A stretch of 64,000 nucleotides of DNA, taken from positions 40,302,204 through 40,366,203 of the forward strand of contig NC_067481.1 of NCBI RefSeq assembly GCF_947179515.1. The letters are read 5' to 3'. Under the pieces are notes generated by a model. It saw nothing but the letters and a program-made list of their open reading frames with translations. It did not search any database and was not told the origin of the DNA. Positions 54,180-63,591 of this stretch are shown piece after piece (positions within the stretch are counted from its first letter, which is position 1; each line of letters begins with the position of its first letter). The DNA is from Apodemus sylvaticus. Taxonomy: Eukaryota; Chordata; Mammalia; Rodentia; Muridae. The position numbers and the translations under genes were made by a program.

Positions 54180-54364
54180 TGTTTTTAAATGTTTGTTATT
54201 ATTGACGTATGTGTATGTGTATACACCTGTGTATGTCCCCAGTACTAAGGCCAGAGGAAGGAGTTGGATCCCTGAGGCTAGAGATGGTTGTGAGCCACCT
54301 ACCTGAGTGCTGGGAATTGAAACTGGGCCTCTGCAAGAGCAGTGTTTTTAACCCTGAGATACCT
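54180..54364 (-). repeat. B3 SINE (diverged)
   Basis: GGCCAGAGGAAGGAGTTGGA, AGTGCTGGGAATTGAAACTG and TTTAACCCTGAGATACC. Confidence 0.85.
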
Positions 54365-54367
54365 GTG

Positions 54368-54510
54368 TTTTTTGAGACAGTATCTCCCTGTGAAGCCCTG
54401 GCTGGCCTGGAACTCTTTTTTATATAAAAGAGATTGGCCTTAAATTTGCAAAAGTCCGCTTATTCTGCCTCTATCCAGAGTGCTAGGTTTATAAACATAC
54501 CACCGCACAC
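54368..54510 (-). repeat. B1 SINE (diverged)
   Basis: TTTGAGACAGTATCTCCCTG, AGCCCTGGCTGGCCTGGAAC and GAGTGCTAGGTTTATAAAC. Confidence 0.82.
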
Positions 54511-54529
54511 AGTTCTTTCCGTTTGTTTT

Positions 54530-54662
54530 TTAAAAAACAGGTCTTATGTAGCTCAAGATGGTCTCAAACTTCCTATGTACCTGAAGATGACTCCTAATTC
54601 TGTTTCTCATGTCTCTACTTTCCTAGTGCTGGGATTACATATGTGAGCCACCACACCTGGCT
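54530..54662 (-). repeat. B1-like SINE (diverged)
   Basis: ACAGGTCTTATGTAGCTCAA and AGTGCTGGGATTACATATGTGAGCCACCAC. Confidence 0.78.
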
Positions 54663-55071
54663 AGAAATTCTTCACATAAATAGGTGGATCTGAATTCAGA
54701 GCCAGCTTCATCTACATAATGAATTCCCAAGCCAGCCAAGGCTAGACCCAGTTTCAAAGCACAACAAAACTTTTTAAAGACTTGTGAGATAAATCTTAAG
54801 TTATCTGTGAGTTTACATATACAAACAGAAATGCTGATGTACAGAAACAATTTACTAGGGCCTGGCAGGCGCACCACAGCTATGGCTCAAAACCTTTACT
54901 ATTTCTACAGGACGCTATCATACCATTTAAAATCCCACGGAATCATTAAAACTTCAAACCTAAGATTTAAAAACAAAATTTGTTTGGAAGCTTTTCACTC
55001 ACTTACTTGGGAAAAATGTTTTCTAAAGCTCTCATATCTACTCACACACATACATAAAAATTTTTTCTTTT

Positions 55072-55188
55072 CTTTTGAGATAGGATCTTCACAATATAGT
55101 CTTGCAAGCTTGAAATCTGCTATAAAGACCAGGCTGGCTTCTTACTCATGGGATTGTCCTGTTTCTGCCTTATGCCACCATATCCAAA
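55072..55188 (-). repeat. Degraded B1-like SINE
   Basis: TTTTGAGATAGGATCTTCAC, AAAGACCAGGCTGGCTTC and TATGCCACCATATCC. Confidence 0.65.
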
Positions 55189-55296
55189 TACAATGAAATT
55201 CTAACAGGAGTTCTCAACATACTCTGTTCACCCATCTTATGGCATGTCTTTATTAGTAGCGTACACTACTAATGTACTAATCATGATTAGTATGAT

Positions 55297-55436
55297 TCGA
55301 TTCCTAGCACCCACATCACCGTCTATAACTTCAGTTCCAGGGAATCCGACACCTTCCTCTGGTCTCCCTGGGCACATACACAAGGTACACTGACATATTC
55401 ACACAGGAATAACACCCATACATATAAAAAATAGAT
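55297..55436 (+). repeat. B3 SINE, 5' truncated
   Basis: ATTCCTAGCACCCACATCAC, TTCAGTTCCAGGGAATCCGAC and AACACCCATACATATAAA. Confidence 0.85.
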
Positions 55437-55509
55437 AAAGAGAACCAGCTACTTCGGAACCTGAGGTAGGTCTGGAAAATTTAATGAGAGTCTGCCTTAA
55501 AAATAAAGT

Positions 55510-55728
55510 AAGGCTGGAGATGTCTCAACAGTTAAGCACACTGGCTGTTCTTCCAGAGGACCTGGGTTCCGTTCCTGGCATGCACTTAGCAACTCATAAT
55601 CATCTATAACTCCAGTTCCAGGTGATCAGATGCCCACTTCTGGCCTCTAAAGCCACTGAATACACAAGTGGTATGCAGACCTACATGCAGTCAAAATACC
55701 CATATAAAAATAAAATTAAATAAATAAA
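55510..55728 (+). repeat. B3 SINE
   Basis: AAGGCTGGAGATGTCTCAAC, GACCTGGGTTCCGTTCCTGG and CTACATGCAGTCAAAATACCC. Confidence 0.9.
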
Positions 55729-55797
55729 GGGCTCGGTAGGAGAGGATTTGCCTAATATGCGCGAAATCCCGCGCTTGATCTTCAGTGGCTTTTTGGA

Positions 55798-55865
55798 CCA
55801 GGGATATAACTCAATGGTAAAGTGCTTACCTAGCAGGCATAAGACCTCTCCATCATCAAAAGGGG
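55798..55865 (+). repeat. ID-like SINE fragment
   Basis: GACCAGGGATATAACTCAATGGTAAAGTGCTTACCTAGCAGGC is an ID head (tRNA-Ala-like A box). Confidence 0.75.
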
Positions 55866-55961
55866 TAAGGGGAATAAGCAGGTAAATATATCAGTCATTT
55901 AACTGACTCCATGGCCAATAATTGTGATGAAATAATCGCCTTCATACAGGAAAGAAACAAG

Positions 55962-56057
55962 GTATCCAGACTATCCTTGCCTTAAGTATCCAGACTATCC
56001 TTGCCTTAAGTATCCAGACTATCCTTGCCTTAAGTATCCAGACTATCCTTGCTTTAA
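55962..56057. repeat. 24-bp minisatellite, four copies
   Basis: The unit GTATCCAGACTATCCTTGCC plus TTAA repeats at 55962, 55986, 56010 and 56034. The last copy differs by one base (GCTTT for GCCTT). Confidence 0.98.
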
Positions 56058-57389
56058 GGGGGTGGGGGACAAGGAAAAGTGAAAATAGTCTAAACAAAAG
56101 CAACAGTAGAAAGGAAAGGGGGGCTGGATCTAAACATATTATATACTTATATGAATTTTAAGTATTTAATTAAAATAGAAGAGGTAGTAGTGACAGAACC
56201 TTAATGTACCTGTGACTTTCAACTCACAATTACACATAACTTTTTTTTTAAATAAAAACCCAATGAAAACTTGCTGGATAGACAGTCAAATTCTCTAATA
56301 TAGGATGTAAAACTAATGCCTATACTAGAAGACAGACACACATATACACATACACACAAGTCAGAATAGAACTGGAAAAAAATACTTCAACTTGCCTAGT
56401 GCTTCAAAACTCATAATACTACTGGGGCAAATTTTTGTTTTTCAGGAAATCCCTAGAAATACGCAAGCCACAATGGAATCTGAACTTATATAACCTTATA
56501 CAACATGAAACCTGAAAGGTCACTGATTTATGGTGTGGCCTAGGGACACTGTTCATTGCCCTTCATGGCCCTCCCTGTACAAGGTTATATATCTAGATTA
56601 ATATAACCCAGTTTTTGCCAAATATAGGTTGTCAAATCCTTTCTCTCTTTCCAGCCTTCCCCTCCTCCAATTCCCCAAAAGCAACTCAACAATGAAACAA
56701 GATTAATAGGCTAGATAGAATTCGGTCAGAAAAAGAAAATTAATAAGGTCTTAATTTCAAATGGTTCTCTGGGAAATGGCAGCCAACATTAGCATTGGCA
56801 AGGCCACCGTGCCCTTCTTTGCACATGAAGTCAATAACTAGGCCAGAGTTCAGTAAACTGTAAAGCAGACGGGACATTCCAATAACCTTTGCTTACAAGG
56901 ATGAACATTATAAAGACCATTCCTGGCCAAATGTTCATGACACAAAGGCAATAGCAGCTTCAGATTAATTAGCTTATCAGAAATAAAACATTTAAAAGCG
57001 AAATCCACCTCTGGCTTCTATTTAAATAACTACAAGTTAATTCATTAATATAGTATTATACGTAAAGAAAAAATCCCAACAGCTTTACACCCAACTGTTA
57101 TGAAATGCCAAGAAATTTTGGGAAACTTAAGCCTAGGAGGAAAGAAGAAAAATGGGGATGATGTCCTCTGAATGCCCCTTGTCTAACTTAGTTCAGACCC
57201 GTTCCTTAAGACAAAACAATGATCTTTTACAGAAGAAAAGGATGCAAGGGACTTCTTTGATCTTAATCAGAATGTTTACTTTGTATTAATTTACCACCCA
57301 ACTTGAGGGAGCTATCTGCAGAGCACACCCCTCTTTCTTTTTCAGGGAGTTTACCCTGCAAGACACCTGCTCAGTTCTCATTTTACAGG

Positions 57390-57413
57390 CCTGCCTGCCT
57401 GCCTGCCTGCCTC
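57390..57413. repeat. (CTGC)n short tract
   Basis: Six CTGC-type units. Confidence 0.95.
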
Positions 57414-57939
57414 ACTTAGTCATTCCGGAATGTGTTACCCGGTGGCTGCACCTACTTCACCTGCCGCTTTCTATTATTACCTTGTAAGTGCACCCTAAGG
57501 CTAGGCAGTAGAACCACACAAGGAGAGCAGTTAATAATTTAAATTGTTCCTCTCTTAAACCACCTTCTTTCTCCGTCAATTTGCCTTGCTGAGCTTACAG
57601 TGTGTTCTTTGTCTTTTAAACCGCAAAGGTTGCAAAAGAGTTTGGCAACTACAAAAAAAAAAAAAAAGTAATAATAAAATAATAAAAAAAAAAAAACTCC
57701 CTTCTAAAAGTAAAAATCAGTGAAGCATCCATGACACATTCACACTGCTTCATAAGTAAATTGCTTGAGTTAATAAGAGCCTTCCCCTAAACAGAGGGCT
57801 GTTCAAAAAGCTAATACATCCTGTGAATTCAAAAAATAAAGAAATAGCCGGAAATTCCAGTTTTTTTCACTTCTAGTAGAATTTACAGCCTTTCCCAAAC
57901 TAGACTGCTCCTGATAACCCCAGGAAATAAAGGGAGAGA

Positions 57940-57947
57940 AAAAAAAA

Positions 57948-57987
<40 letters not shown>

Positions 57988-57993
57988 AGAGAG

Positions 57994-58080
<87 letters not shown>
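57940..58080. repeat. (GAAA)n microsatellite
   Basis: A purine-only tract of about 33 GAAA units, broken once by a GAGAGAG segment near 57990. It lies 630 nt from the Ap2b1 exon 1 donor. Confidence 0.98.
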
Positions 58081-58712
58081 CAAAATTCCAGGCTAAGATT
58101 TACTTTCACTGGCCTTCCCCTCTTACACAGGGGGTCAATTATGCTGGTTTCTCCTTCCTTCCTCGAAGTACATTATTTAGTCCTCATTCATACCCACTTC
58201 TCCATGTCAAGAAATCTGTGCAATTTTCACTAGGTAAGGAGGGATGCCTCTAAACCCCAAATACGGGCGACAAGGTAGGTTGCAGTGACCAAACGGTCGC
58301 GGGAATCTCTTCTCCCTGGACGTGCAGGACACGTCCGAGCTTCTTTCTCAATGAACAGAAGCCAAGCGGGAAAGCTGGGTGGTTCTCCCTCGGCCTCCGG
58401 CGGCCACACCCCTGGCCTGAGCCCTCCCCAAGCCGGTCCTCGCAGCCTTGCTTCGCTCCGAAGCCCCCAACTACGGCTGGCACCCCGGAGCGCAGCCCCA
58501 ACCCACCGCGGTCACTACGGAGGAGGTACTTTCTCCAAGCTTTTCCCTCACAACGGTCACACCCGAGGACTCCTTCCATCCTCAACCGTCACGCTCCTCA
58601 GATCTCCTTTCCTCCTGAGCCTACGACCCGGCTTGGGGTTCCCCTCCCTCACAACCCCCACCCCACCCCAGTCAGTCAGGGACACACCCCAAAGCCGGCT
58701 GCCTGAACTCAC

Positions 58713-58850
58713 CGGAGGCAAGGGCGGGGTGGCGGCGGCAGTCGGAGAGCACAGCCGGGGTGGTGGTGTAATGGTTTCCTGCCCGTCACGATTCTCTCTA
58801 GATCTAAGCTACTGCGCAAAACCCAATTTGCCAGGGACAAAGATGGTGGG
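58713..58850 (-). other. Ap2b1: Ap2b1 exon 1 (non-coding 5' UTR)
   Basis: On the minus strand a GC-rich stretch ends at 58713 (CCTCCG) and is followed by the strong donor GTGAGT (GT at 58712-58711). It sits in a CpG island and is the natural partner of the acceptor at 53396-53395, which precedes the start-codon exon. The 3' end is set by the donor. The 5' end is an estimate, placed near the ETS- and YY1-like motifs; transcription start may be dispersed. There is no upstream ATG in frame. Confidence 0.75.
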
Positions 58851-58990
58851 CCGGAAGCTTTGGCGTAAGAGAATCTCGCCGCCTGACGTCATCTGGGTGC
58901 GCGGGAGAACCAAACAGCCAGGTTGTGTCTGTCGCCTCAGTAACGGCCAGGTTTCCCGGTCTCAGGGTTAGGGCAGTTGCCTAAACACTA
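58800..58990 (-). promoter_or_regulatory. Ap2b1: Ap2b1 CpG-island promoter
   Basis: This is the upstream edge of the CpG island. It holds a perfect palindromic CRE (TGACGTCA, 58884-58891), an ETS/GABP motif CCGGAAG (58851-58857), a YY1-like AAAGATGGTGG (58839-58849) and a CCAAT box (58823-58827). There is no TATA box. This combination is typical of dispersed housekeeping promoters and fits a ubiquitously needed endocytic adaptor. Factor binding is inferred from motifs only. Confidence 0.75.
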
Positions 58991-59299
58991 AAGAGACCCG
59001 CAGTGGCTTATTTCAGAGGATACCTTCAATAAGTGGGTATTTTGGGGATTTATTTCCGTGAACAAGAATACAGGTTTCTTTAGGAAACTAAACTGGTACT
59101 ACAGGTGCTTAGCTACCATATCCAGCTTCAAAAGAAAAGAAAACCCCGCATTGGGCCATGTATCTCAGGCGAGCCTGAAACTAAGCCCCTCCTGCTTCTG
59201 CCTCTAAGCACTTGGGACATCTCTACTTACCTTGACTCGAAGGCTTAGTGGTTCTTCTACCCAGGCTCCCCTCACTCTACTATTGAACAACTTCCTTTT

Positions 59300-59472
59300 C
59301 ATTTTATTTTTTAATGTGCATTGGTGTTTTGCCTGCATGTATGTATGTGAGCATGTGTTCCATCCCCTGAAACTGGAATTTCAGACAGCTGTGAGCAGGA
59401 GCTAGTAACTAAACCCAGGTCCTTTGAAAGAGCAGCCAGTGATCTTAACTACTGAACCATCTCTCCAGCCCC
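59300..59472 (-). repeat. B3 SINE
   Basis: TTTTGCCTGCATGTATGTAT, ACTAAACCCAGGTCCTTTGA and ACTACTGAACCATCTCTCCAG. Confidence 0.92.
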
Positions 59473-59513
59473 CAGATTTGAAACTTCAAAACAAAACAAA
59501 ACACCTCACCGCA

Positions 59514-59682
59514 GGGCTGGAATGATGGCTCAGTGGTTAAGAGCACTGACTGCTCTTCCAGAGGTCCTGAGTTCAATTCCCATGGTGGCTCACAATCATC
59601 TATAATGGGGTCCAACGCCCTCTTCTGGTGTCTGAAGATAGCCACAGTGTACTTGTGTACATTTTAAAAAATCTTTATATAT
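59514..59682 (+). repeat. B2 SINE with small deletion
   Basis: CAGGGCTGGAATGATGGCTC, GAGGTCCTGAGTTCAATTCCC, then directly ATGGTGGCTCACAATC. Confidence 0.94.
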
Positions 59683-59704
59683 TAAAAAACAGAAAAATTC
59701 AAGG

Positions 59705-59838
59705 CAACTGGATGTGGTGGCACAAGCCTTTAACCTCAGCACTCAGGAGGCAGAGGTAAGTGGATCTTTGCTCAAGGCCAGCCTGGTCTACAATGTGGAT
59801 TCCAGGACAGCCAAGACTACATGGAGAAGCCCTGTCTT
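59705..59838 (+). repeat. B1 SINE
   Basis: AACTGGATGTGGTGGCACAA through GAGAAGCCCTGTC. Confidence 0.9.
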
Positions 59839-60094
59839 TTAAAAACAAAACAGATGACTTAACCCAATTACAATTAAGTTAGTTATTTACTGAGCATTTA
59901 TTATACAATTTCCTATGTAACTCATGTTTAATATATATTTAAGATCTCCAAAATGATGGTCATGCTTAGCCTTTAATGCCTTCTAACAGACCGGTCAATC
60001 ATGTACCTTCTATTAATCTACACATTTGAGATTGGGGTTTTTAATGTATTATTTGAAGACTAAAAACTGGCATATTAGCAAAGTGAAATAAAAC

Positions 60095-60170
60095 CTGACA
60101 TCAGGGAAGGATCCTAGGGCTTCACACACGCTGGGCAAACACTCTACCACTGAGTTATGTAACCAACCGG
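60095..60170 (-). repeat. ID-like SINE fragment
   Basis: CTAGGGCTTCACACACGCTGGGCAAACACTCTACCACTGAGTTAT. Confidence 0.72.
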
Positions 60171-60589
60171 GACATATTATTTTTAACTTTTTCTTTTTCT
60201 CATGTAATAATTACAGTATCCTTTTTATAGAGTTGTCTCAGGGGTCCATTACTCAGGAAATCTTGACCCTCTGGCTAAGCATGAAATGAGGCTTTGAACC
60301 AAGATTGCGCAAATGGATTTTCCCCCTCTTTTCTCCCCCTTTCTCTTTCCTTTCCCCCTTTCCTCACTGCCAGATAACCCAATGTCTCAGGCACTGAGAT
60401 TACATATATATGCCAGCACCTTCTGTCAGAAGAATCTGATTCATGGACACAATGACAACTTGACATTCATTCATTGTAACAAGGTTACTCCGATTAGATG
60501 TTACTAATCCCTGCTAGAGAACTCTAATAGAGTTATATAGTCCTGTTCTTTTTGAGCTATCTTATTTTGTAAGCTACTCTACAGCTATT

Positions 60590-60770
60590 TTTTAAAGACT
60601 TATTTAAATGTTGTGTCTGTACAAGTATGTGCAGGTACCTCTGGAGACCAGAGAAAACATTGTATCCCTGGAACTGGACTTACAGTTAGTTGGGAGCCTC
60701 TGGATATGTGTGCTGGGAACTGAACTCAGGTCCTCTGCAAGAGCAACAAGTGTCTCACCAGCTCATCTTC
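60590..60770 (-). repeat. B3 SINE
   Basis: CTGGAACTGGACTTACAGTTAG and GTGCTGGGAACTGAACTCAG. Confidence 0.9.
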
Positions 60771-60813
60771 TCCCAGACTCCCACCTATAGTTTAAGTTCC
60801 TTTTGTTTTATTC

Positions 60814-60957
60814 CCCCCCCCCCCCACACACACACACAGGGTTTCTCTGTGTAGCCCTGGAACTCACTCTGTAGACCAGGCAGGCCTTGAACTCAGAAAT
60901 CTGCCTGCCTCTGCCTCCCAAGTGCTGGGATAAAGGCATGTGCCACCACCGCCCGGC
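60814..60957 (-). repeat. B1 SINE with C run and CA repeat at tail side
   Basis: A C run and CA repeat replace the usual T-rich side. The body from GGGTTTCTCTGTGTAGCCCT runs to CCACCACCGCCCGGCC. Target duplication CCTTTTGTTTTA at about 60799-60810 and 60958-60969. Confidence 0.93.
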
Positions 60958-61107
60958 CCCTTTTGTTTTAAAATAGCCTGCTTCTGGTTTTGTTTTTTTT
61001 TTTTTTTCAAGTGAAAAACCTTAATTGATGCAAATGTTTAATTTTCTACTTGTTTTAGCTATTTCTTATCTGTGTATTTTTGCTATTCACTTAAGAAAAC
61101 CATAAAC

Positions 61108-61265
61108 AGGACTGGAGAGAACCAGTGATGAACAGCACTGGTTGCTCTTGCAGAGGACCTGGCTCTGGTTCCCAGCACACACATGGTCTGCAACTACAGT
61201 TCTAGGCATGCATGTGGTACATACATACACATGCAGGCAAACACTAGTACATCCAAAATCTTTTT
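61108..61265 (+). repeat. B3 SINE with deletion
   Basis: CAGGACTGGAGAGAACCAGT, GCAGAGGACCTGGCTCTGGTTCCCAGC and ATACACATGCAGGCAAACAC. Confidence 0.88.
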
Positions 61266-62039
61266 TTATATTAAGAACCTTTGGTCAGCATGTGATATTT
61301 ACCATATGCTTTATGTAGTTCTCCGGTCCTTAAAACTCAAGGCTGAGCATGAAAGCCAACTTGAAGGCTAGCCAAGGATAGGTACATACAGCTCAAGAAT
61401 CTTAAGCTGAAACAAACATTATTAAAAAAAACAAAAACCCTTAATACTTTTTGGAAATTCAACATTTGCACTTCTGACAGCGATTTTAGTAAAGTATAAA
61501 TCATATTTTAGAACTATAAAGAAAACTTCAAAATTGAAACTAAAACCAATCCCTTTATAGGGGTCTCATCATACAAACCGATTGCCTACTTTTACACCCT
61601 AAGGTCCTCTAGAGCAGTGAATACTACTACTCAGTTTGAGGGCCATAAGGATCCCTGCACTGTATTGGTATTGCTAATATGACACATCTACTGAGCTGGA
61701 GGGCAGGAATCAATTTCATCCAGCAGAATGTGCCTAGAGCTATAACTTAATTTTACACATGGAATACGAGGTAAGTCATCTGCCTGTAATGAAAAGTAGC
61801 CGTCCTAAGTTCTGGTTGGCAAGGAGAATCTTTGTCGTTTTAGTAAAACTTGCTGATAACGAAAATACTAAATCGGGAAGGTGGCCGATTTTTGAGCTAA
61901 GCACCACCTGGCAGAAGGACCTGGCTTGATCTCCCGTGGCAATCGGTGTCAGGCAAGGGCCCCAGCTCCGCACAGAGGTTCGAGTGTGGCTCCCCAAGAA
62001 GCTCCACTCAGAGCTAACCAGGAACAGAACCCACCCACT

Positions 62040-62380
62040 ACACTAACCCGTCGCCTCGTAGTCAGGGGGGCGGAAGCGGAAGTCCCAGTTGGTCATAGAG
62101 TTCCCGAGTTCCGGCTCAAGACTACATTCGATGCTAGAGCGCCTGTCTTCCGCCCGCCGTGTGGAGGTCCTCGGAGCTTCTGTTTCCGGGTACGGTTTCT
62201 GTCACAAAGCCGAGACCTCCTTTCGCAGGTGGCGTCACGGGTCCTCTGCTCCGTGCCCGAGGTCAGCAAGCAAGGACGGGCGCTTCCCAGCCATCCGCCG
62301 GAGCCGGGCCTCGCAGCTCCGGGACTGCAGCTCAAGCGACACGTTCCTTGGCCACACCTGTCTCCGAGTCACGCTCTGCC
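62040..62380 (+). promoter_or_regulatory. Pex12: Pex12 CpG-island promoter
   Basis: This GC- and CpG-rich block lies 280-620 nt upstream of the ATG. It carries tandem ETS motifs CGGAAGCGGAAG (62071-62082), a reverse ETS core CTTCCG (62145-62150) and no TATA box. The transcription start probably lies between 62080 and 62250. Motif roles are inferred. Confidence 0.7.
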
Positions 62381-62661
62381 CTGTGAGGTGCAGCATTTGA
62401 CAAGTCATTCCCCAGACCCCACGTGCCAAGTTCCCAGCTCCGGAGTTAACAGTCCTTACTTTGAGACTCCCCCTCCTCCCGCCTCCATATAAGTCTTTAT
62501 TTAATTTATCCCAGTTGATTTTTTTCACTCGTGTAAAATTAAATTTTGAGTTTCAGGTGCCATGCAGAAGGACTAAGACTCAGCACCCGTTTGATACAAA
62601 ACAAGTTCATGCTCATTAGAGTGTTCGTGGGAAAAGTGAATCCCAGTACACACAAGACACT
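62381..62661 (+). other. Pex12: Pex12 probable 5' UTR with short upstream ORFs
   Basis: This is the sequence between the CpG island and the start codon. It contains ATG at 62562 (four codons, ATGCAGAAGGACTAA) and ATG at 62609, whose frame runs to 62734 past the Pex12 ATG in another frame. A possible splice acceptor TTTCAG precedes 62557, so part of this may be intron in some transcripts. Confidence 0.5.
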
Positions 62662-62787
62662 ATGGCTGAACATGGGGCTCACATCACAACTGCTTCGGTG
62701 GCGGACGACCAGCCATCCATCTTTGAGGTGGTAGCACAGGACAGTTTAATGACAGCAGTGAGACCCGCTCTTCAGCATGTGGTCAAG
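62662..62787 (+). CDS. Pex12: Pex12 exon 1, coding part (residues 1-42)
   Basis: ATG at 62662-62664; the 42 codons end at HVVK, followed by donor GTAAGG at 62788. The region encodes the soluble N-terminal segment before the first membrane helix. Confidence 0.97.
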
Positions 62788-63591
62788 GTAAGGTATTTCT
62801 CTGAAACGTTTCAGGGATGACTGGATAAAACTCCAAACATTTTACTGGTACGTTTGCAATGATCGACTTGTGTCGTTTGTGTCCGTGGCTTAACGGGCAT
62901 CCACTCAAAGAGCTCTGTACTCTTCCTAGGACCTCAGGCTATATCCCAAAAGCCAGTGAAGCCAGGTGTGTTGAATTTAAAAGGAAAGGGCTAATGTGAA
63001 TATAAACCGAAAACTGTAATGTTTGTTTTTGCATCAGGTTCTTGCAGAATCAAATCCTGCACACTATGGCTTCTTTTGGAGGTGGTTTGATGAAATCTTC
63101 ACTCTGCTAGACTTTCTGCTCCAGCAGCATTATCTTTCTAGAACTAGTGCCTCATTTTCTGAACACTTTTATGGCTTAAAGCGGATTGTAGCAGGGAGCT
63201 CACCACAGCTTCAGAGACTGGCCAGTGCTGGTCTTCCCAAGGAGCACCTCTGGAAATCTGCTCTGTTCCTTGTTGTTCTTCCCTACCTGAAAGTGAAGCT
63301 GGAGAAGCTGGCTTCTAGCTTGAGAGAAGAAGACGAATACTCAATTCACCCCCCTTCTTCTCACTGGAAACGATTCTACAGAGCCTTCCTGGCAGCCTAC
63401 CCATTTGTTAACATGGCCTGGGAAGGCTGGTTCCTTATACAACAACTTCGTTACATCTTGGGAAAAGCTGAGCATCACTCTCCCCTGCTGAAACTGGCTG
63501 GAGTTCGGCTAGGTCGACTGACAGCTCAGGACATGCAAGCTATAGAACATAGAATAGTTGAAACCAGTGCAATGCAGGAGCCCGTCAGAAG
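62662..63591 (+). CDS. Pex12: Pex12, peroxisome assembly protein 12 (5' part, residues 1-226)
   Basis: Exons 62662-62787 (126 nt, 42 codons) and 63038-63591 (554 nt) join in phase 0 to give residues 1-226 and two bases of 227. The product starts MAEHGAHITTASVADDQPSI and continues VLAESNPAHYGFFWRWFDEI. PEX12 is a multi-spanning peroxisomal membrane protein that forms, with PEX2 and PEX10, the RING ubiquitin ligase that ubiquitinates and recycles the import receptor PEX5. Hydrophobic segments are visible around residues 52-70, 117-128 and 155-176. The C-terminal zinc RING (last ~60 of ~359 residues) lies beyond base 64000. The exon boundaries after coding nt 126 and 680 match the human gene structure I recall. 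The ATG has a strong context (A at -3, G at +4). Confidence 0.97.
62788..63037 (+). other. Pex12: Pex12 intron 1 (250 nt)
   Basis: Donor AAG|GTAAGG; acceptor GCATCAG after a T-rich stretch. No repeat is recognisable. Confidence 0.95.
63038..63591 (+). CDS. Pex12: Pex12 exon 2 (residues 43-226)
   Basis: This exon encodes 184 codons from VLAESNP to MQEPVR plus two bases, then donor AAG|GTAAGG. It carries the membrane region: aromatic-rich FFWRWFDEIFTLLDFLL, the segment ALFLVVLPYLKVKL, and FLAAYPFVNMAWEGWFLIQQ. The frame stays open upstream of the acceptor to 63023, but that part is intron. Confidence 0.97.

Larger units (their letters stand above)
53395..58712 (-). other. Ap2b1: Ap2b1 intron 1 (5318 nt)
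   Basis: The donor GTGAGT is in the CpG island and the acceptor reads CCCTAG after a pyrimidine-rich tract. Contents: SINE fragments at 53970-54775 and 55072-55728, an ID-like fragment near 55798-55865, a 24-bp minisatellite at 55962-56057, a CTGC run at 57390-57413 and a long GAAA tract at 57940-58080. Between 56060 and 57640 I see only A/T-rich unique sequence. The start-proximal 600 nt are CpG island. Confidence 0.85.
58250..58990. other. CpG island over Ap2b1 exon 1
   Basis: CG dinucleotides are frequent here and rare in the A/T-rich flanks. The island covers exon 1, the start of intron 1 and the promoter. A long plus-strand open frame runs through it but looks like a by-product of base composition. 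Confidence 0.8.
58991..62039. other. Ap2b1-Pex12 intergenic region
   Basis: This interval separates the two divergent promoters. It holds B3, B2 and B1 copies (59300-59838, 60590-60957, 61108-61265), an ID-like fragment (60095-60170), a degraded B1-like piece (61335-61410) and unique A/T-rich sequence (59840-60090, 60180-60590, 61440-61920). I see no additional gene. Confidence 0.8.

Noticed and set aside
57883..58109. Phe/Leu/Ser-repeat 'proteins' on the minus strand (also 6242-6533 on the plus strand)
   Set aside because: They are translations of GAAA/CTTT microsatellites in several frames.
58285..58971. 228-codon plus-strand open frame over the Ap2b1 CpG island
   Set aside because: It reads antisense through exon 1 and the promoter. 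Its Pro/Ser/Arg-rich product is what CpG-rich DNA gives in any frame, and no family or splice structure supports it.
61926..62492. 188-codon plus-strand frame upstream of Pex12
   Set aside because: It runs through the CpG-island promoter and starts before the likely transcription start. It does not join the Pex12 frame and resembles no known protein.
62089..62528. Several 75-103-codon frames on both strands over the Pex12 promoter
   Set aside because: They overlap each other in different frames within GC-rich DNA and have no homology I recognise.
63023..63037. Extra in-frame codons before Pex12 exon 2
   Set aside because: The frame stays open into the intron, but the AG at 63036-63037 and continuity with exon 1 place the exon start at 63038.
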